Below are positions 25,986 through 35,893 of a DNA stretch of 64,000 nucleotides, one piece after another. The DNA is taken from NCBI GenBank assembly GCA_900471925.1, contig UCGV01000010.1, positions 139,257-203,256 of the forward strand, read 5' to 3'. Made by a program: the position numbers and the translations under genes. This stretch comes from Hyphomicrobiales bacterium. Lineage in GTDB: Bacteria > Pseudomonadota > Alphaproteobacteria > Rhizobiales > Rhizobiaceae. Positions within the stretch are counted from its first letter, which is position 1; each line of letters begins with the position of its first letter. Under the pieces are notes generated by a model. That model made no database searches. It was not told the origin of the DNA and saw only the letters and a program-made list of their open reading frames with translations.

Positions 25986-28900
25986 TTGCCCATATCGAAG
26001 ATCCTTGTCGCCAATCGTTCCGAAATCGCCATCCGTGTTTTCCGCGCGGCCAATGAGCTCGGAATAAAAACGGTCGCGATATGGGCAGAAGAAGACAAAC
26101 TCGCCCTGCACCGCTTCAAGGCCGACGAGAGTTATCAAGTCGGCCGCGGCCCGCATCTTGCTCGCGACCTCGGTCCGATCGAAAGCTATCTGTCGATCGA
26201 CGAAGTGATCCGCGTCGCCAAGCTCTCCGGCGCTGATGCCATTCATCCGGGTTATGGCCTGCTTTCGGAAAGCCCTGAATTCGTGGATGCCTGCAATGCC
26301 GCGGGCATCACATTCATCGGCCCGCGAGGCGATACGATGCGCCAGCTCGGCAATAAAGTGGCGGCGCGCAATCTCGCCATTTCGGTCGGCGTGCCGGTCG
26401 TGCCGGCCACCGAACCTCTGCCGGACGATATGGCTGAAGTCGCCAGGATGGCCGCCGCAATCGGCTATCCCGTCATGCTGAAGGCATCCTGGGGCGGCGG
26501 CGGGCGCGGCATGCGTGCCATTCGTTCGGAAGCCGATCTTGCCCGTGAGGTGACGGAAGCCAAGCGCGAGGCGATGGCCGCTTTCGGCAAGGACGAAGTC
26601 TATCTCGAAAAGCTCGTCGAACGCGCCCGTCACGTCGAAAGCCAGATCCTCGGCGATACACATGGCAATGTCGTGCATCTCTTCGAGCGCGACTGCTCCA
26701 TCCAGCGCCGTAACCAGAAGGTCGTCGAGCGTGCGCCTGCCCCTTATCTGTCCGAGGCGCAGCGCCAGGAGCTTGCCGCTTATTCGCTGAAGATCGCCGA
26801 GGCGACGAACTATGTCGGCGCCGGCACCGTCGAATATCTGATGGATGCCGATACCGGCAAATTCTACTTCATCGAGGTCAATCCGCGCATCCAGGTCGAG
26901 CATACTGTCACCGAAGTCGTGACCGGCATCGATATCGTCAAGGCGCAGATCCACATCCTCGACGGCTTTGCGATCGGCACCGAGGCGTCAGGCGTGCCGA
27001 AGCAGGCGGATATCCGTCTCAACGGCCACGCACTGCAGTGCCGCATCACCACCGAGGATCCCGAGCACAATTTCATTCCGGACTACGGCCGCATCACTGC
27101 CTATCGTTCGGCATCGGGCTTCGGCATCCGCCTCGACGGCGGCACCTCCTATACGGGCGCGATCATCACCCGCTATTACGATCCGTTGCTCGTCAAGGTG
27201 ACGGCCTGGGCGCCGAATCCGCTGGAGGCCATTTCGCGTATGGACCGCGCGTTGCGCGAATTCCGTATCCGCGGCGTCGCCACCAACCTGACCTTCCTCG
27301 AAGCGATCATCACGCATCCGAAGTTCAGGGACAATTCCTATACGACGCGCTTCATCGACACGACGCCGGAGCTTTTCCAGCAGGTCAAGCGCCAGGACCG
27401 TGCCACGAAGCTGCTCACCTACCTCGCCGATGTCACCGTCAACGGTCATCCCGAGGCGAAAGATCGTCCGCGTCCGTCGGCTGATGCCGCCACGCCGGTC
27501 GTGCCCTATGCCGAATATGGCAAGATCCCTGACGGTACGAAGCAGCTTCTCGATACGCTCGGTCCAAAGAAATTCGGCGAGTGGATGCGCGATCAGAAGC
27601 AGGTGCTGCTGACCGACACGACGATGCGCGACGGCCACCAGTCGCTGCTCGCAACGCGCATGCGCACCTACGACATCGCGAAGATCGCCAACACCTATGC
27701 ACATGCGCTGCCGAATCTCTTGTCGCTGGAATGCTGGGGTGGCGCCACTTTCGATGTTTCCATGCGCTTCCTGACGGAAGATCCGTGGGAGCGTCTGGGG
27801 CTGATCCGCGAAGCGGCACCGAACCTGCTGCTGCAGATGCTGCTGCGCGGTGCCAATGGCGTCGGTTACAAGAACTACCCCGACAATGTCGTGAAATATT
27901 TCGTCCGCCAAGCGGCCAAGGGCGGCATCGACCTCTTCCGCGTCTTCGACTGCCTGAACTGGGTCGAGAATATGCGCGTGTCGATGGACGCGGTGGCGGA
28001 GGAGAACAAGCTCTGTGAGGCGGCGATCTGCTACACGGGCGATATCCTCAATTCGGCACGCCCGAAATACGACCTCAAGTACTATACGGATCTCGCCGTC
28101 GAGCTCGAAAAGGCCGGTGCGCATATCATCGCGCTGAAGGACATGGCGGGTCTGCTGAAGCCGGCTGCGGCCAAGGTGCTGTTCAAGGCTCTGCGCGAAG
28201 CAACCAGCCTGCCAATTCACTTCCACACGCATGATACGTCGGGCATTGCGGCTGCGACGGTTCTTGCTGCCGTGGATGCCGGTGTCGATGCCGTCGATGC
28301 GGCGATGGATGCGCTCTCCGGTAACACGTCGCAGCCCTGCCTCGGCTCCATCGTCGAAGCGCTGCGCGGTTCCGAACGCGATCCGGGCCTCGATCCGGAA
28401 TGGATCCGCCGTATTTCCTTCTATTGGGAAGCGGTTCGCAATCAGTACGCCGCCTTCGAAAGCGACCTCAAGGGGCCGGCCTCGGAAGTCTATCTGCATG
28501 AAATGCCGGGCGGCCAGTTTACCAATCTCAAGGAACAGGCTCGCTCGCTGGGGCTCGAAACCCGCTGGCATCAGGTCGCACAGGCCTATGCCGACGCCAA
28601 CCAGATGTTCGGCGATATCGTCAAGGTGACGCCGTCTTCCAAGGTGGTCGGCGACATGGCGCTGATGATGGTCTCCCAGGATCTGACGGTCGCCGATGTG
28701 GTCAGCCCCGAGAAGGAAGTCTCCTTCCCGGAATCTGTGGTCTCAATGCTGAAGGGCGATCTCGGCCAGCCGCCGTCGGGATGGCCGGAAGCGCTGCAGA
28801 AGAAGGCGCTGAAGGGTGACCAGCCCTATACGGTACGTCCCGGTTCGCTGCTCGACGATGCCGATCTCGATGCCGAGCGCAAGACGATCGAAGGCAAGCT

Positions 28901-29450
28901 GGAGCGTGAGGTCAGCGATTTCGAATTCGCTTCCTATCTCATGTATCCGAAGGTCTTCACCGATTTCGCGCTGGCCTCAGATACCTACGGCCCTGTCTCG
29001 GTGCTGCCGACGCCCTCCTATTTCTACGGTCTGAAGGATGGTGAAGAGCTGTTTGCCGATATCGAGAAGGGCAAGACGCTGGTTATCGTCAATCAGGCGA
29101 TGAGCCAGACCGACAGCCAGGGCATGGTTACGGTCTTCTTTGAGCTGAACGGCCAGCCGCGCCGCATCAAGGTGCCGGACCGTGCCCATGGTGCCTCGGG
29201 CGCCGCCATCAGACGCAAGGCGGAAGCCGGCAATGCCGTGCATGTCGGTGCGCCGATGCCGGGCGTCATCTCGCGCGTCTTCGTTTCGTCTGGCCAGACG
29301 GTCAGTGCCGGTGATGTGCTCGTCTCCATCGAAGCAATGAAGATGGAAACGGCGCTGCATGCGGAAAAGGACGGTACGATCGCGGAAGTGCTGGTCAAGG
29401 CTGGCGACCAGATCGATGCGAAGGATCTGCTTGTCGTCTACGCTGGCTGA
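25986..29450 (+). CDS. pyc: pyruvate carboxylase
   Basis: 1154 residues from TTG 25986, with TGAGGAGAG just upstream; this gives LPISKILVANRSEIAIRVFR and the length I recall for Rhizobium etli Pyc. Domains in order: biotin carboxylase (1 to about 460, ATP-grasp GGGGRGMR), carboxyltransferase (about 535-830, LTDTTMRDGHQSLLATRM, metal-binding FHTHDTSG), an allosteric/tetramerisation linker, and the biotin carrier at the C-terminus with EAMKMET, lysine 1119. It carboxylates pyruvate to oxaloacetate, an anaplerotic reaction in the cytosol. It is transcribed alone, with a terminator at 29522. Confidence 0.97.
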   Translation: MPISKILVANRSEIAIRVFRAANELGIKTVAIWAEEDKLALHRFKADESYQVGRGPHLARDLGPIESYLSIDEVIRVAKLSGADAIHPGYGLLSESPEFVDACNAAGITFIGPRGDTMRQLGNKVAARNLAISVGVPVVPATEPLPDDMAEVARMAAAIGYPVMLKASWGGGGRGMRAIRSEADLAREVTEAKREAMAAFGKDEVYLEKLVERARHVESQILGDTHGNVVHLFERDCSIQRRNQKVVERAPAPYLSEAQRQELAAYSLKIAEATNYVGAGTVEYLMDADTGKFYFIEVNPRIQVEHTVTEVVTGIDIVKAQIHILDGFAIGTEASGVPKQADIRLNGHALQCRITTEDPEHNFIPDYGRITAYRSASGFGIRLDGGTSYTGAIITRYYDPLLVKVTAWAPNPLEAISRMDRALREFRIRGVATNLTFLEAIITHPKFRDNSYTTRFIDTTPELFQQVKRQDRATKLLTYLADVTVNGHPEAKDRPRPSADAATPVVPYAEYGKIPDGTKQLLDTLGPKKFGEWMRDQKQVLLTDTTMRDGHQSLLATRMRTYDIAKIANTYAHALPNLLSLECWGGATFDVSMRFLTEDPWERLGLIREAAPNLLLQMLLRGANGVGYKNYPDNVVKYFVRQAAKGGIDLFRVFDCLNWVENMRVSMDAVAEENKLCEAAICYTGDILNSARPKYDLKYYTDLAVELEKAGAHIIALKDMAGLLKPAAAKVLFKALREATSLPIHFHTHDTSGIAAATVLAAVDAGVDAVDAAMDALSGNTSQPCLGSIVEALRGSERDPGLDPEWIRRISFYWEAVRNQYAAFESDLKGPASEVYLHEMPGGQFTNLKEQARSLGLETRWHQVAQAYADANQMFGDIVKVTPSSKVVGDMALMMVSQDLTVADVVSPEKEVSFPESVVSMLKGDLGQPPSGWPEALQKKALKGDQPYTVRPGSLLDDADLDAERKTIEGKLEREVSDFEFASYLMYPKVFTDFALASDTYGPVSVLPTPSYFYGLKDGEELFADIEKGKTLVIVNQAMSQTDSQGMVTVFFELNGQPRRIKVPDRAHGASGAAIRRKAEAGNAVHVGAPMPGVISRVFVSSGQTVSAGDVLVSIEAMKMETALHAEKDGTIAEVLVKAGDQIDAKDLLVVYAG

Positions 29451-29521
29451 TCAGCGCCGCGTATCACCGGATTGTGTATGATCGGTTTTCTAAAATACTG
29501 ATCTTTCTATGCATTGTTGGC

Positions 29522-29550
29522 CTCCTTGCCTTGCCGGGCAAGGAGCCTTT
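29522..29550 (+). terminator. terminator after pyc
   Basis: Stem CTCCTTGCC (29522-29530) with GGCAAGGAG (29537-29545), loop TTGCCG, then CCTTTCTC. Confidence 0.7.
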
Positions 29551-29604
29551 CTCATAGACTTGGGTTCCCACCACCAGCCCCCAAGACCAATCAGGGAATA
29601 TCTC

Positions 29605-30177
29605 ATGAGCAAGTTGAAGATTGCCGCCATCGTCGGCAGCACGCGTATTGGCCGTTTTGCCGAACATCCGGCCAAATGGATTGCCGGGCTCGTCGGTCAG
29701 CGTTCCGATCTCGAAGTCGAGGTTCTCGATCTTCTCGACTACCCGATGCATTTCTTCGGTGAAGAACGCGCCACCACGGCTGAAAGCGAAACCGCCGAGA
29801 AGTGGAAGAAGAAGCTGCGTGAATTCGACGGCTTCATCTTCACGGTCGCTGAATATAACCACGCTCCGACGGCCGTCCTCAAGAACGCCATCGATCTCGG
29901 CGAGTTCATCCAGAAGCCTGTTGGTTTCGTCGGCTATGGTGGCGTGGGCGGCGCACGCGCCGTCGAACAGCTCCGTCTGATCTTCGTCGAAATGAGCGCG
30001 GCTTCGGTGAAGACGGGCGTGCATATCGCGTTCAGCGAATATCTTGCTGTCCTGAAGGAAGGCAAGTCCCTTGGTGACTACGCCCATCTCAACGAGGCGG
30101 CGAAGAACCTGATCGACCAGATGACCTGGTGGGGCAATGCTCTGAAGGCTGCACGCGCCGTCGTCACGGCCGCCTGA
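29605..30177 (+). CDS. NADPH-dependent FMN reductase family protein
   Basis: 190 residues; ATG 29605 after CAGGGAATATCTC. It has a flavodoxin-like fold: VGSTRIGRFAEHPAKWI binds the FMN phosphate, FIFTVAEYNHAPTAVLKNAID is the conserved flavin-contacting segment, and PVGFVGYGGVGGARAVEQLR follows. It belongs to the azoreductase/chromate-reductase-like flavoprotein group. The physiological substrate is unknown; quinone or general stress roles are typical. It is monocistronic and convergent with the amino-acid ABC genes. Confidence 0.88.
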   Translation: MSKLKIAAIVGSTRIGRFAEHPAKWIAGLVGQRSDLEVEVLDLLDYPMHFFGEERATTAESETAEKWKKKLREFDGFIFTVAEYNHAPTAVLKNAIDLGEFIQKPVGFVGYGGVGGARAVEQLRLIFVEMSAASVKTGVHIAFSEYLAVLKEGKSLGDYAHLNEAAKNLIDQMTWWGNALKAARAVVTAA

Positions 30178-30217
30178 TCGGATTGTCAGCGGTGCCGGGG
30201 TGAGAGCCTCGGCATCC

Positions 30218-30979
30218 TCAGATGTCGTAGGTATGGGCCGCGTTGATCGTCGAAATGAAGCGCTTGGTGCGTTCCCGCTCCGGCGCATTGAAGATCGCTT
30301 TTGCGCTGCCCGTTTCCACCACGCTACCGGCTTCCAGAAAGACCACATCATTGGCGATCTTGGAGGCGAGCCTCAGGTCGTGGGTCGCCATCACCATCGT
30401 CGTGCCCTCGCGGGCAAGCTGGCCCAACACTTCGACCACTTCGGCGGACAGTTCCGGATCGAGCGCCGAGGTCGGTTCGTCGCAGAGCAGGACGCGCGGT
30501 GAGGGTGCCAATGCGCGGGCGATGGCCACACGTTGCTGCTGGCCGCCCGAAAGCGTCGCGGGCCAGGCATCGGTCTTGTGGGCCATGCCGACCTTGGTCA
30601 GCAGTTCCTGCGCGCGTGCGCGTGCCTTTTCCTTCGGCCATTTCAGGACCGTGACCAGGCCTTCCATGACGTTTTCGATCGCCGTCTGATGTGGGAAGAG
30701 CTGGAAGTTCTGGAAGACCATGCCGGTCTGGCGGCGGATTTTCTGGATCGCCTGCCATCCGACGCGTTTGCCGGGCGTAAAGGAAAGCGTTTCCTCGCCG
30801 AGGCGGATGCTGCCGGCAGTCGGGATCTCGAGCAGATTGATGCAGCGGAGAAGTGTGCTCTTGCCGCCGCCTGAAGGGCCGACGAGGGCGGTGACGCTGC
30901 CTTCCGGGATGCGGATGCTGATATCCTTGAGGATAACGGCGTCGCCGAAGCGTTTTTCGATGCCGGAAAGCTCGATCAT
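30218..30979 (-). CDS. polar amino-acid ABC transporter ATP-binding protein
   Basis: 253 residues. Walker A GPSGGGKST (residues 34-42), Q-loop VFQNFQLFPHQT, signature LSGGQQQRVAIARAL, Walker B LLCDEPTSALDPEL and ATHDLRLASKI. The pattern is that of the GlnQ/HisP family. The start overlaps the end of the permease gene by 4 bp (ATGA), and together with the binding protein at 31760 it forms a three-gene importer. Best substrate guess is cystine or another polar amino acid, from the binding protein. Confidence 0.92.
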   Translation of the reverse strand: MIELSGIEKRFGDAVILKDISIRIPEGSVTALVGPSGGGKSTLLRCINLLEIPTAGSIRLGEETLSFTPGKRVGWQAIQKIRRQTGMVFQNFQLFPHQTAIENVMEGLVTVLKWPKEKARARAQELLTKVGMAHKTDAWPATLSGGQQQRVAIARALAPSPRVLLCDEPTSALDPELSAEVVEVLGQLAREGTTMVMATHDLRLASKIANDVVFLEAGSVVETGSAKAIFNAPERERTKRFISTINAAHTYDI

Positions 30980-31656
30980 GCGTTTGCCTCCAGCATGCCG
31001 CCATAGCGCGCGAAACGGCGTTCCAGCCGCTGCTGCAGCACAGAGAGCACCGAGCTCAGGGCGAGATAGATCAGTGCCGCTTCGATATAGAGGATCAGTG
31101 GTTCATAGGTGGTCGCAACGATGCGCTGTGCGGCCTGGAAAAGTTCCGGCACGGTGATTGCGGCAGCGAGCGAGGTATCCTTGACCAACGAGATGAAGGT
31201 ATTCGACAGCGGCGGCACGGCAACGCGGGCGGCTTGCGGTAGGATGGTGCGGCTCATGGCCTGGCGCCAGCTCATGCCGATCGAATAGGCCGCTTCCCAC
31301 TGGCCCTTGGGCACGGAGGAGATGACGGCGCGGATGATCTCGGAACTATAGGCGCCGATATTCAGCGTGAAGCCGATGAGGGCGGCCGGGAAAGCATCGA
31401 GCAGGATGCCGATGCTCGGCAGGCCATAGAAGATGACGAAAAGCTGCACAAGCAGCGGCGTGCCGCGGATCACCCAGACATAGAAGCGGGCAATGGCTGC
31501 GACCGGCTCCGGGCCGAAGAGGCGAGCGATCGCGGTTGCGAGGCCGAGGATCAGGCCAAAAGCGAAGGAAAGCAGGGTCAAGGGTATGGTGAAGATCACT
31601 CCCGCCCAGAGGAGCGAGGGAAGCGATTCCACCATCAATTGAAGCCAGTGCGGCAA
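30976..31656 (-). CDS. polar amino-acid ABC transporter permease
   Basis: 226 residues, a HisM/GlnP-type permease with about five helices. The EAA-like loop SVPKGQWEAAYSIGMSWRQA, then ILPQAARVAVPPLSN, is typical. TGG-free loops and FYVWVIRGTPLLVQLFVIFYG match the family start of helix 3. It forms the membrane pore with the ATPase that overlaps its 3' end. The start at 31656 lies about 100 bp after the binding-protein gene on the minus strand. Confidence 0.92.
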   Translation of the reverse strand: MPHWLQLMVESLPSLLWAGVIFTIPLTLLSFAFGLILGLATAIARLFGPEPVAAIARFYVWVIRGTPLLVQLFVIFYGLPSIGILLDAFPAALIGFTLNIGAYSSEIIRAVISSVPKGQWEAAYSIGMSWRQAMSRTILPQAARVAVPPLSNTFISLVKDTSLAAAITVPELFQAAQRIVATTYEPLILYIEAALIYLALSSVLSVLQQRLERRFARYGGMLEANA

Positions 31657-31759
31657 GGGTGTGTCCTCAAGAAAAGATGCGTCCGGCGAGGGTTCGCCGA
31701 ACGCTTTTCATGCAGCTATAAAGGATATGGCGGCGGCAGGAAACCGCCGGTTTCAGGAC

Positions 31760-32533
31760 TTACTTCGAAACGTCCTGGCCGAAGTACTTGTCGGCGATCT
31801 TCTTGTAGGTGCCGTCAGCCTTGATATCGGCGAGCGCCTTGTTGATCGCTTCGAGCAGTTCCGGCTCGCCCTTGCGGATGATGATGCCGGAATAGTCGGC
31901 ATTTTCCTGCTGGGCGACGATCTTCACCGGTGCGTCCGGCTTGTGCTTTTTGAAATCGAGGAAGGACAGGCTGTCGTTGATCGTGGCGTCGGCGCGCTTC
32001 GTCAGCACGAGCTGGATCGACTGGTCGAAACCATCGGTGCCGACGAGTTCTGCGCCGGCCTCGGTCGCGATCTTGCCGAAGTTGCTGGTCAGCGACTGGG
32101 CAGACTTCTTGCCCTTGAGGTCGGCGAAGGTCTTGATGCTGTCGTCCCCGTCGCGAACGATCAGAACGGCCTTCGAGGCAATGTAGGGCTCGGAGAAGTC
32201 GTACTTCTGCTTGCGGGCGTCGGTGATGCCGACCTGGTTGATGACGGTGTCGTAGCGGTTGGCGTCGAGGCCGGCGATCAGGCCGTCCCACTTGCCTTCA
32301 ACGAACTCGGCCTTGACGCCGAGCTTGGCAGCAACAGCTTCGCCGATCTCGACGTCGAACCCGACGAGCTTGCCGCTTTCGTCGTGATAGGTGAAGGGCG
32401 CGTAGGTGCCTTCCGTGCCGATCTTGAAGACGCTGGCGGACTTGATGGCGCCGAGGTTTTCACCGGCATGGGCGGGCAGCAGAGCAGCGGCCTGAATGAG
32501 AGCGGCGGCGGCGACGGTTTTCAACCAGTTCAT
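31760..32533 (-). CDS. polar amino-acid ABC transporter binding protein (cystine-like)
   Basis: 257 residues from ATG 32533; upstream AAAGGATGG can serve as ribosome site (ATG 32545 is an alternative). A signal peptide (MNWLKTVAAAALIQAAALLPAHA) leads to the mature protein. SBP_bac_3 fold: FKIGTEGTYAPFTYHDESGK, then GFDVEIGEAVAAKLGV, DGLIAGLDANRYDTVINQVG and YDFSEPYIAS. The wording around these motifs is closest to the FliY/TcyJ cystine-binding group, so cystine is my guess. It is the first gene of the operon. Confidence 0.88.
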   Translation of the reverse strand: MNWLKTVAAAALIQAAALLPAHAGENLGAIKSASVFKIGTEGTYAPFTYHDESGKLVGFDVEIGEAVAAKLGVKAEFVEGKWDGLIAGLDANRYDTVINQVGITDARKQKYDFSEPYIASKAVLIVRDGDDSIKTFADLKGKKSAQSLTSNFGKIATEAGAELVGTDGFDQSIQLVLTKRADATINDSLSFLDFKKHKPDAPVKIVAQQENADYSGIIIRKGEPELLEAINKALADIKADGTYKKIADKYFGQDVSK

Positions 32534-32688
32534 TGTTCTATCCATCCTTTGGGAGGTTGTGTTCGGATGGGCGATACATCGCAGAAAATTGCGGCAACGG
32601 AAGCGTAGAAAACTGCAAATAAAAGCAGCAACTGCGAATATTTTTCTCAAGTCGTCGCTTGGACCCTGGAATTCGACTGAAACCGGTC

Positions 32689-33558
32689 TCAGGCGGTGGC
32701 GCGACGGCGCAATCTTTCGCTGGCGATGATGATCACGCCGGCTCCGAGGATCATCATTGCGCCAATGATGACATTGTGTGTGGGGATATCGGCCCAGATG
32801 AGGTGGCCGAGAATGAAGGCCCAGACGAGAGAGGTATATTCAAAGGGTGCCAGCACCGAGACCGGTGCCTGGCGCATGCCCTCGAAGAGCGCGAACTGGG
32901 CGCAGCCGGCAACGATGCCGGTGCCGATCAGTAGGGCGAGCTGCGTCAGCGTCGGGGTCTGCCATGTGCAGAGGACGGCGACACCGGTCATGATGAGGAA
33001 GAAGACGTTGGAAACCGCAAGCTGGATGATGGTCTTCTCATGCAGCGAGGTCTTGCGGAGCAGGACCATGGCGGAGGCCCAGAGAACAGCCGCCTGCAGC
33101 GCCAGATAGACCGACCAGGAAACCGTCAGCCCGACCGGATTGCAGGCGATGAGCACGCCGATGAAACCGACGCCGACGGCGAGCCAGCGGGCTGGTGTCA
33201 CCTCCTCCTTCAGGATGAACCAGGCGAGAATGGTCCCGACCACAGGTGCCGCGTAATAAAGCGTGGTGACTTCGGCGAGCTGCAGATGGCTTGCGGCCGT
33301 GTAGTAGGAAAGCCAGGCGCAAAGCAGCAGGATGCTGCGGGCGATCATCGGCTTGATGATCGGTGAGGTCACTGCCTGATGAACCAGCTTGCCGCGACCA
33401 TAGACGAGGCAGCCGATAAGAATGGTGAGGCTGCGAAAAAACAGGATCTGCCAGACGGGAATGCTTGCCGTCAAAACCTTGACGATCGCATCGTGGAAGG
33501 TGAACGCCATATAGGCTGTTGTCGTGAGCAGAATGCCCAGGCTGACGGAATTTTTCAC
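32689..33558 (-). CDS. EamA (DMT-superfamily) transporter
   Basis: 289 residues if GTG 33558 is the start; the open frame continues to 33828, but the extra residues are polar and lack a ribosome site. Ten predicted helices in two EamA repeats, the second with VLAPFEYTSLVWAFILGHLI and the first with AEVTTLYYAAPVVGTILAWF. It is an inner-membrane metabolite exporter or drug/metabolite carrier of unknown substrate. It is divergent from a DeoR-type regulator, which may control it. The C-terminus is basic (SERLRRRATA). Confidence 0.82.
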   Translation of the reverse strand: MKNSVSLGILLTTTAYMAFTFHDAIVKVLTASIPVWQILFFRSLTILIGCLVYGRGKLVHQAVTSPIIKPMIARSILLLCAWLSYYTAASHLQLAEVTTLYYAAPVVGTILAWFILKEEVTPARWLAVGVGFIGVLIACNPVGLTVSWSVYLALQAAVLWASAMVLLRKTSLHEKTIIQLAVSNVFFLIMTGVAVLCTWQTPTLTQLALLIGTGIVAGCAQFALFEGMRQAPVSVLAPFEYTSLVWAFILGHLIWADIPTHNVIIGAMMILGAGVIIIASERLRRRATA

Positions 33559-33768
33559 GGAGATGTACCAGAGGCAGGATGTGCCGGCGGGAATCGGGGA
33601 TGGCTGATCGATATTCCCGCTCCCGGAGACGGTCAATATGCGAGATTTCGCCTTCAGCGTTGAGCTTTGTTTCAGACCGTCAGAAAACGTGTGAGCGTGC
33701 ATGTTGCATGCATGTTTGTCAGTGTTTATGCATGATTTCAGATTCTGAAAGATTGATCCGGTATAAAC

Positions 33769-34545
33769 ATGCAAGACTTCCTGTTGCGAGAACGCCAGAC
33801 TGTTATTTCCGAGAGGCTCAAAACCCATGGCCGCGTGCTGGCTACCGAGCTTGCTCTCGAATTCGGCGTCTCCGAGGATACGGTGCGGCGCGACCTGCGC
33901 GAGATGGCGGCGGCCGGGCTCTGCGAGCGTGTCTATGGCGGTGCGTTACCGGCTTCAACGGCGGGCGGCAGCCTCAGCCAGCGGGTGAGCTTCGCGGCCG
34001 AGCGCAAACAGGCGCTCGCAAAAGCCGCAGCGCGGGAAATTGCCGCCAGCAGCACGGTTTTCTTCGATGCCGGCAGCACCAATCTGGCGATCGCCAATGC
34101 TCTGCCGTCCGATCTTTCGTTTACCGCCGCCACGAATGCGCCGGCGATCGCCGCGGCCCTGATCGAAAAGCCCGGTGTCAACGTCATTCTGATCGGCGGT
34201 CTCGTCGATCGGCAGACCGGCGGTTCGCTCGGCGCCAAGGCCTTGCGCGATATGGAACAGCTTTCGCCTGATCTCTGCATTCTCGGCGCCTGCGGCGTCG
34301 ATATCGAGGCGGGACTGACGACCTTCGGCTTCGAGGACGCGGAGTTCAAGCGGTTTGCGACGTCGAGAAGCAAGCGGGTCATGGTAGCGGCAACATCCGA
34401 AAAATTCGGTACCGCGGCACCGCACAGCGTTCTGCCGGTTGCGCATTGCGAATGCCTCGTCGTCGAACACGATGCGGATGCCGCCATGCTGGAGAAATAC
34501 CGGGCACGCGGGTGCCGGACGATCATTGCGGAAAAGACGGCCTGA
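33769..34545 (+). CDS. DeoR/GlpR-family transcriptional regulator
   Basis: 258 residues. The N-terminal DeoR HTH is about residues 6-60 (ERQTVISERLKTHGRVLATE, then GVSEDTVRRDLREM). The C-terminal sugar-phosphate-binding domain includes FFDAGSTNLAIANAL and the conserved LGACGVDIEAGLTTFGFEDAE. The family represses sugar catabolic or transport genes and is released by a phosphorylated sugar. It sits between the divergent EamA gene and the downstream MFS gene (60 bp), so both are possible targets. The start at 33769 is supported by position; the ribosome site is weak. Confidence 0.88.
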   Translation: MQDFLLRERQTVISERLKTHGRVLATELALEFGVSEDTVRRDLREMAAAGLCERVYGGALPASTAGGSLSQRVSFAAERKQALAKAAAREIAASSTVFFDAGSTNLAIANALPSDLSFTAATNAPAIAAALIEKPGVNVILIGGLVDRQTGGSLGAKALRDMEQLSPDLCILGACGVDIEAGLTTFGFEDAEFKRFATSRSKRVMVAATSEKFGTAAPHSVLPVAHCECLVVEHDADAAMLEKYRARGCRTIIAEKTA

Positions 34546-34605
34546 GGTCGTTCGACTTCTTATGGGGATCGGGCAGACAAGCCCGGCAAGAGGAAAGACA
34601 AGGAA

Positions 34606-35799
34606 ATGGATAGTAACGTCAGTGCGGCGCCGGGGGTACGGAGCGGCTTCATCACCAGGAGCCGGGCGGCAGTCTCGCTGCTCTTTCTCATGAACGGCTT
34701 CGTCGTCGGCTGCTGGGCACCCAAGATCCCGGAGTTTGCTGAACGGCTTGCCATCACCAAGTTCGAGCTTGGACTGATGATCCTCGTTTTCGGCTTCGGC
34801 TCGCTGGTGATGATGCCGATCGCCGGTGCGCAGATTGCCAAACACGGTTCGCGGGTCGTCGTGCGGGTACTCGCCGTTTGCGTATTGCCGATGCTTCTGG
34901 CGCTGACGCTTGCGCCCAATGTGATAACGGGAGCGATCTCACTCTTCCTTTTCGGCGGCTTCATCGGTGCGATGGATGTGGCGATGAACGCCAATGCGGT
35001 GGCGGTGGAAAAATCCATGCGCCGCGCCATCATGTCGTCCTGCCATGCCTTCTGGAGCCTCGGCGGCCTTATTGGTTCCGGTCTCGGTGGTCTAGTCATT
35101 TCCAAGCTCGGCATTCTCGGCCATGCGGAACTTGCGACCGTGCTTGCGGCGATTTTCCTTGCCGTCGCCTGGCCCATGGTTCTGGCCGATCCGCCACATC
35201 CTGAAGACAAGAAGGAGAAGGCCCGTCTGCCGATGGTGCCTTTGCCGTGGTTGCTCGGCTTCATGGCGCTGTTCTGCATGGTGCCGGAAGGGGCCGTGCT
35301 CGATTGGGGCGCGCTTTATCTTCGCCAGGAAATGGGGGCATCGGTCGCGCTTTCCGGCCTCGGTTTTGCGGCCTTCTCGGCGACCATGGCGATCATGCGC
35401 TTTGCCGGCGATCTCGTTCGTGACCGTCTTGGCGGCGTCAAGACACTGCGCATCTGCACGCTGTTTGCCATCGTCGGCATGCTGCTCGCCAGCCTTGCGC
35501 CGAATGCGGAAATCGCCATTCTCGGCTTCGCTTTCTGCGGCATCGGCATTTCCAACATGGTGCCGATCGCCTTTTCGGCAGCGGGCAACATTCCCGGCCT
35601 AAAGCCCGGCATCGGCATCTCCGTCGTCACGACGATGGGCTATTCCGGCATGCTGGTTGCGCCTTCGGTCATCGGATTCGTGGCGGAGCATGTGGGTTTT
35701 GCCGCCGTCTTCATGGCGCTGCCGGTGTTGCTGCTGGTGGTTCTCGCCTTCTCCAAGCTTGCACATTATGCCGATGGCGCATCGGGTGGCGGCCACTGA
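34606..35799 (+). CDS. MFS transporter, YbjJ-like
   Basis: 397 residues, 12 helices; ATG 34606 follows GCAAGAGGAAAGACAAGGAA. The N-terminal pattern LLFLMNGFVVGCWAPKIPEF is typical of the YbjJ/FucP-like MFS subgroup. MDVAMNANAVAVEKSMRRAI and SSCHAFWSLGGLIGSGLGG also recur in this group. Substrate unknown; a sugar or small metabolite is plausible because a DeoR-type regulator lies just upstream in the same direction. It probably forms an operon with that regulator. Confidence 0.85.
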   Translation: MDSNVSAAPGVRSGFITRSRAAVSLLFLMNGFVVGCWAPKIPEFAERLAITKFELGLMILVFGFGSLVMMPIAGAQIAKHGSRVVVRVLAVCVLPMLLALTLAPNVITGAISLFLFGGFIGAMDVAMNANAVAVEKSMRRAIMSSCHAFWSLGGLIGSGLGGLVISKLGILGHAELATVLAAIFLAVAWPMVLADPPHPEDKKEKARLPMVPLPWLLGFMALFCMVPEGAVLDWGALYLRQEMGASVALSGLGFAAFSATMAIMRFAGDLVRDRLGGVKTLRICTLFAIVGMLLASLAPNAEIAILGFAFCGIGISNMVPIAFSAAGNIPGLKPGIGISVVTTMGYSGMLVAPSVIGFVAEHVGFAAVFMALPVLLLVVLAFSKLAHYADGASGGGH

Positions 35800-35893
35800 G
35801 CCGCCTCCAAACAAAAGTGATATAAGGGGCGGTTGACAAGCTCGTGGGCTTGATCCACCTGAAAGGCACTGTTTTCCGGGTGTAGAGCTGTTC

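Noticed and set aside
26988..28571. 527-codon open frame antisense to pyc
   Set aside because: Shadow of a well-supported gene, no ribosome site, composition of a reversed coding strand.
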